Assembly (NCBI GenBank): GCA_910578985.1
Contig: CAJTSF010000038.1
Span: forward strand, 1 to 11,274
Direction of reading: 5' to 3'
DNA length: 11,274 nt
Source of the DNA: an uncultured Odoribacter sp.
Lineage (GTDB): Bacteria > Bacteroidota > Bacteroidia > Bacteroidales > Marinifilaceae
The notes under the pieces were generated by a model, which saw nothing but the letters and a program-made list of their open reading frames with translations, was not told the DNA's origin and did not search any database. Each line of letters opens with the position of its first letter. Within the stretch, counting starts at the first letter, position 1. Positions 8,095-11,274 of this stretch are shown one piece after another. The position numbers and the translations under genes are program-made.

Positions 8095-8126
8095 CAATTA
8101 TAAGGAATGTTTTCAATATAATCAAA
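8095..8126 (-). promoter_or_regulatory. Candidate Bacteroides-type promoter for LRR-FISUMP operon
   Basis: On the minus strand TTTG (8123-8126) is followed after 20 nt by TATAATTG (8095-8102). This matches the Bacteroides -33 TTTG / -7 TAnnTTTG pattern with one mismatch in the -7 box. Transcription would start near 8088, leaving about 20 nt of leader before the ATG at 8067. The region is very AT-rich, so chance matches are possible. I saw no terminator for the upstream gene in this 98-bp gap, so read-through is also possible. Confidence 0.45.
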
Positions 8127-8165
8127 TATTTATGCCTCTTTATATAGATTTTTCCGGAAAGTAAA

Positions 8166-10511
8166 TCATTTGTTTTTCCGCTTGAACAGTCGTTTGAAGA
8201 AACTTTCGCGTTGGGGGGCTTGCGGTTTTTCCTCGCGGAGGGGGTGGCGGGAGGGGGATGCCAGTTGGGGACGGGTGATTTTGTCGCGGAGGTTGAGGTG
8301 TTCTTTGAAGGCGGGCATTTCCAGGTGCTTGTCGGGGGTGGTGACGGGCATGGGGAAGGAGAGGTTGTGCCAGTGGGCGTAGGTGGGGCTGGCGAGGCAG
8401 CGTTGCATGAGTTCGCCGTAGATGGGGAGTGCCATGGCGGCGCCTTGCCCGAGGCGGATGGTGTTGAAGTGGATGTCGGGGTTGTTGGCGCCGACGCGTA
8501 CGCCGACGACGAGGCGGGGGGTGTAGCCGATGAACCAGCCATCGACGTGGTGCTGGGTGGTGCCGGTCTTGCCGGCGATTTCGTGGTGGAGCCCGTAGCG
8601 GGTGCGGAGGGCGCGACCGGTGCCTTCGTCCACGACAGCGGTAAGGATGTTGCTCATGATGTGGGCTTCTTCGGCAGGCATGGCTTCCCGGCGGATGCCG
8701 GTTTCGGTGCGGTAGATGATTTTGCCGTGGCGGTCCCTGATTTCCGCGAGGTAGTATTGCGGGACGAGGATGCCGTTGTTGGCGAATGCCATGAAGGGAT
8801 TGACCATTTCTTGGAGGGGAATGTCCGCCACGCCGAGTGCCATGGAGGGGTAGGGGGGCAGGTCGGCAGTAATGCCGAGGCGGCGGGCGTATGCGGCGAC
8901 GGTGTCGATGCCGGTCTGCATGAGGACTTCGACGGCGATGGTGTTGATGGATTTGCTGAGGGCGCCTTTGAAGGTGTAGTAGCCGTCGTAGTGGTTGTCG
9001 GAGTTGCGGGGCGTCCAGTTGTTGTATTCGGGGTAGCTGCGCTGTTCATTGGAGTAGTAGGTGTCGAGGCGGGCGCCGTGGCGGAGGGCGGCAGCGTAGA
9101 CGACGGGTTTGAAGACGGAGCCGACCTGGCGGGGGGCGGTGACCTGGTCGTATTGGAAGTATTTGTAGTCCGCGCCGCCGACCCAGGCTTTTACTTTGCC
9201 GGTTTGCGGCTCTACGGCGATGAGGGCGGGCTGGAATATTTTCAGGTAGTGCTTGATGGAGTCGATGGAGGAGTATTCGACGCGTTCTTCTCGGTGGTCG
9301 GGGTGGTAGATGAGCATCGGTTTCTTGCGGTTGATTTCCGCCAGTATTTCTTCTTCGCTGCGGCCTTTGTTTTTGAGGGATTTGTAGATGCGGCTGTTGC
9401 GGATGGCATTTTGCAGCATGTCCGGGTGTTTGTCCCACGGTTCGTGTCCGTTGAGGTGGGCGGCGTAGGATTCCTGTATGCGGGCGATGTGGGTTTTAGC
9501 GGCTTCTTCGGCGTATTGCTGCATTTCGGCGTCGAGGGTGGTGGTTAGGAACATGCCGTCGGTGTAGAGGTTGTAGTCGGTGCCGTATTCCGCGTTGTAT
9601 GCCTCAATGATGCGCAGGGCGTCCTGCCGGATGCGTTCGCGGAGGTAGGGGGCAGGACCGCTGTAGTGGGTGGTGGGAGTGTAGCGTAGATCGAGTTCGC
9701 AGGCTTTGTGTTTTTCTCCCTCGGCTTCGGTGAGGAAGTCGTATTTCACCATCTGGTTGATGACGGTGTTGCGTCTCCGGAGCGCTCGGTCGGGATGGAG
9801 GCGGGGATTGTAGTAGGAGGGGCCTTTGAGCATGCCGATGAGGGTGGCTGCCTGGGGAAGCGTTAGTTCGGAGGCGGTGGCGGAGAAGTATTTTTGCGCG
9901 GCGCTCTCCAGCCCGAAGGCGTTTTCCCCGAAGGAGACGGTGTTGAGGTAGAGGGTGAGGATTTCTTCTTTGTTGTAGATGTTTTCCAGGCGGCGGGCGG
10001 TGAACATTTCCTTGAGTTTCACGACAGGCATGAAGGTCACCTGCTGCTCTTCGCGCGGGTAGAGGTTTTTTGCCAGCTGCTGGCTGAGGGTGCTGCCTCC
10101 GCCGGCGCTCCGTTTGCCGAGGAGGAAGGTCTTGAAGAGGACGCGCAGCATGCTGATGCGGTCTACTCCCTCGTGCTGGTAGAAACGGACGTCTTCGGTG
10201 GCGAGGAGGGCGTGGACGGCATCGGGGGGAATGTTTTTGAAGTTGATGTTTGTGCGGTTTTCGATGTAGTATTTGCCTATCAGCACGCCTTCCTCGGTGC
10301 AGAGCGTGGAGGCTTCGGCGTGGCGGATGTTCTGGAGGTCGCGGTAGGATGGCAGCTTGCCCCAAAGTCCGGCGTAAACGGAGTAGATGAACAAGCCCAG
10401 TGTCGATGCTATGCCGAAGAGCAACAGGGCGCTATATATCAAGAGGGAGCGTTTGAGGTCCCTTTTTTTGCTTTTCTTTTTCCGCGGTGCGGTTTGTTTC
10501 CTCGTAGTCAT
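8166..10511 (-). CDS. mrcA: Class A penicillin-binding protein (PBP1A-type transglycosylase/transpeptidase)
   Basis: 781 residues, close to the usual length for the family. It polymerises lipid II into glycan strands and cross-links the stem peptides at the periplasmic face of the inner membrane. A basic cytoplasmic N-terminus (residues 1-21) precedes one transmembrane helix (about 22-45). The GT51 domain shows E-D-x-x-F-x-x-H-E-G at 106-115 with catalytic Glu106, G-G-S-T-L-S-Q-Q-L-A-K-N at 138-149, and R-R-L-E...K-E-E-I-L-x-x-Y-L-N at 173-190. The transpeptidase domain has S-V-F-K with nucleophile Ser465 and Lys468, S-I-N at 521-523, and K-T-G-T at 648-651. All key residues are present. The tail beyond about 720 is Pro-rich and ends in a basic cluster. 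The gene is G+C-rich and divergent from adk. The mrcA symbol is by family analogy; the exact PBP1 subclass is not certain. Confidence 0.95.
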   Translation of the reverse strand: MTTRKQTAPRKKKSKKRDLKRSLLIYSALLLFGIASTLGLFIYSVYAGLWGKLPSYRDLQNIRHAEASTLCTEEGVLIGKYYIENRTNINFKNIPPDAVHALLATEDVRFYQHEGVDRISMLRVLFKTFLLGKRSAGGGSTLSQQLAKNLYPREEQQVTFMPVVKLKEMFTARRLENIYNKEEILTLYLNTVSFGENAFGLESAAQKYFSATASELTLPQAATLIGMLKGPSYYNPRLHPDRALRRRNTVINQMVKYDFLTEAEGEKHKACELDLRYTPTTHYSGPAPYLRERIRQDALRIIEAYNAEYGTDYNLYTDGMFLTTTLDAEMQQYAEEAAKTHIARIQESYAAHLNGHEPWDKHPDMLQNAIRNSRIYKSLKNKGRSEEEILAEINRKKPMLIYHPDHREERVEYSSIDSIKHYLKIFQPALIAVEPQTGKVKAWVGGADYKYFQYDQVTAPRQVGSVFKPVVYAAALRHGARLDTYYSNEQRSYPEYNNWTPRNSDNHYDGYYTFKGALSKSINTIAVEVLMQTGIDTVAAYARRLGITADLPPYPSMALGVADIPLQEMVNPFMAFANNGILVPQYYLAEIRDRHGKIIYRTETGIRREAMPAEEAHIMSNILTAVVDEGTGRALRTRYGLHHEIAGKTGTTQHHVDGWFIGYTPRLVVGVRVGANNPDIHFNTIRLGQGAAMALPIYGELMQRCLASPTYAHWHNLSFPMPVTTPDKHLEMPAFKEHLNLRDKITRPQLASPSRHPLREEKPQAPQRESFFKRLFKRKNK

Positions 10512-10527
10512 ACAGGTTTGTTTGCGA

Positions 10528-10535
10528 CAAATGTA
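10528..10535 (-). promoter_or_regulatory. Candidate -7 box for the penicillin-binding protein gene
   Basis: The minus strand reads TACATTTG, an exact fit to the Bacteroides -7 consensus TAnnTTTG, 16 nt before the ATG at 10511. No TTTG lies at the expected -33 distance; that stretch is only AT-rich. The leader would be about 10 nt. Support is partial. Confidence 0.35.
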
Positions 10536-10565
10536 TGAAAATTTATTTATCTTCTGCTGTTTTTT

Positions 10566-10596
10566 ATTGGAGGTATGTAATAAATGCCTATCTTTG
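10566..10596 (+). promoter_or_regulatory. Candidate Bacteroides-type promoter for adk
   Basis: ATTG (10566-10569, one mismatch to TTTG) is followed after 19 nt by TATCTTTG (10589-10596), an exact match to TAnnTTTG. Transcription would begin near 10603, between the upstream ATG at 10584 and the ATG at 10620. If real, the 10584 start is not in the transcript, which supports the shorter adenylate kinase. The leader would be about 16 nt and A-rich, as is common in Bacteroidetes. Confidence 0.45.
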
Positions 10597-10619
10597 GGGC
10601 ATTCAAAAAAATAGACGAC

Positions 10620-11192
10620 ATGTTGAATATCGCATTATTCGGTCCTCCTGGAGCCGGGAAAGGAACCCAGGCAAAACGGATTGTTGAAAAATATAAGTTG
10701 GCGCATATCTCCACGGGTGATATGATCCGCAAGGAGATTGCCGAGGGCACGGAAATGGGGAAGATGGCGGCGGATATTATCAACCGGGGGGAGTTGCTTT
10801 CGGATGAATTGGTGGTGAATATGATTGCCGGTTGCATCGCCCACAACAAAGGGGTGGGCGGTTTCCTGTTCGACGGCTTCCCGCGTACCGTGGCGCAGGC
10901 GGAGATGCTGGATGAGATGCTGGCGAAGGAGGGCTATCCGTTGAAGGGATTGATTTCCATCGATGTGCCGTTCGAGGAGTTAAAGCGGCGCATGCTGGAG
11001 CGGGCGAAAATCGAGGGGCGTGCCGACGATAATGAGGAGGTGATTGCCAACCGCTTCAAGGAGTACAACAGCAAGACCATTCATGTCGCCAACCATTACA
11101 AGAAGAAGGGTGTGCATTTCGACATCGAGGGAAACCGTCCGGTGGATGAGGTGTTTGCCGCTATTTGCGAGGTGCTGGAGAAAATCGGTTGA
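10620..11192 (+). CDS. adk: Adenylate kinase
   Basis: 190 residues, the normal length for a Bacteroidetes short-lid adenylate kinase. It catalyses ATP + AMP to 2 ADP in the cytoplasm and balances adenylate charge. The P-loop G-P-P-G-A-G-K-G-T is at residues 8-16 with Lys14. S-T-G-D at 31-34 and Arg37 form part of the AMP site, and D-G-F-P-R-T at 85-90 carries Arg89. Arg128, Arg134 and Arg145 fit the conserved lid and core arginines. The lid is short, with no zinc-binding Cys set. I chose ATG 10620 because M-L-N-I-x-x-F-G-x-P-G begins family members directly. An in-frame ATG at 10584 has GGAGG 10 nt upstream and would add 12 residues with no family counterpart; a candidate promoter overlaps that extension. 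The gene is divergent from the penicillin-binding protein gene and is followed at once by a terminator. Confidence 0.95.
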   Translation: MLNIALFGPPGAGKGTQAKRIVEKYKLAHISTGDMIRKEIAEGTEMGKMAADIINRGELLSDELVVNMIAGCIAHNKGVGGFLFDGFPRTVAQAEMLDEMLAKEGYPLKGLISIDVPFEELKRRMLERAKIEGRADDNEEVIANRFKEYNSKTIHVANHYKKKGVHFDIEGNRPVDEVFAAICEVLEKIG

Positions 11193-11221
11193 GCGGATCA
11201 GATTCGATAAAAAATAGAGAG

Positions 11222-11254
11222 AGGTTGTGTCAAAACTCTGACACAACCTTTTTT
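11222..11254 (+). terminator. Intrinsic terminator after adk
   Basis: A perfect 11-bp inverted repeat (AGGTTGTGTCA at 11222-11232 and its complement at 11239-11249) surrounds a 6-nt loop and runs into a T tract (11249-11254). It starts 29 nt past the adk stop. A-rich sequence on the left (11209-11214) could let it also act on the opposite strand. Confidence 0.88.
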
Positions 11255-11274
11255 ATGCCCAAAGCCCAGACTTT

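Noticed and set aside
8068..8165. Terminator for the penicillin-binding protein gene
   Set aside because: Only the 10-bp palindrome at 8151-8160 is present, without a loop or a following T tract on the minus strand.
8211..9548. Long open frame of 445 codons on the plus strand opposite the penicillin-binding protein gene
   Set aside because: It is antisense to a gene with complete catalytic motifs. Its protein is extremely rich in Gly, Val, Asp and Ala, as expected from the complement of G+C-rich codons, and shows no domain.
9604..10365. Minus-strand frame of 253 codons overlapping the penicillin-binding protein gene in another phase
   Set aside because: It lies inside the GT51 coding region and is very rich in Arg, Pro and His, typical of an out-of-frame reading of G+C-rich DNA.
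10584..10619. N-terminal extension of adenylate kinase from ATG 10584
   Set aside because: The extra 12 residues have no counterpart in the family, and a consensus -7 box lies inside this stretch, even though GGAGG precedes the ATG.

Overview
The window comes from a member of the Bacteroidota, most likely Bacteroidales. The evidence is a -7/-33 promoter pattern of the Bacteroides type (TTTG, 19-21 nt, TAnnTTTG), a signal peptide ending A-Y-S before Gln, FISUMP (Fibrobacter succinogenes major paralogous) domains, Cys-rich 'GCDS' modules and a Bacteroidetes-style leucine-rich-repeat lipoprotein. I cannot name the species. Base composition is uneven: sampled lines give about two thirds G+C in the penicillin-binding protein gene, about one half in the giant repeat gene and about one third in the lipoprotein gene.

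Layout, left to right. Positions 1-6823 are one uninterrupted minus-strand reading frame that starts at 6823 and runs off the left edge without a stop: at least 2274 codons of a secreted repeat protein. It has a signal peptide, eight FISUMP domains each followed by a 'GCDS' module, and then an array of Cys-rich modules that is cut by the window edge. Positions 6856-8067 (minus) encode a leucine-rich-repeat lipoprotein 32 bp upstream of the giant gene. The two probably form an operon behind a candidate promoter at 8095-8126. Positions 8166-10511 (minus) encode a bifunctional class A penicillin-binding protein. A divergent intergenic region follows. Adenylate kinase (adk, plus) lies at 10620-11192 and ends at a strong intrinsic terminator at 11222-11254.

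The right half is housekeeping: cell-wall synthesis and nucleotide metabolism. The left half looks like an accessory surface or secreted locus. A lipid-anchored LRR protein and a very large multivalent FISUMP protein would be exported together. Nothing in the sequence gives their ligand. The FISUMP array has expanded by recent in-frame internal duplication (periods of 489, 693 and 1446 bp). In the youngest pair of domains, the substitutions are concentrated in the C-terminal half of the domain. That pattern, and the complete multi-domain architecture, are the most interesting content here.
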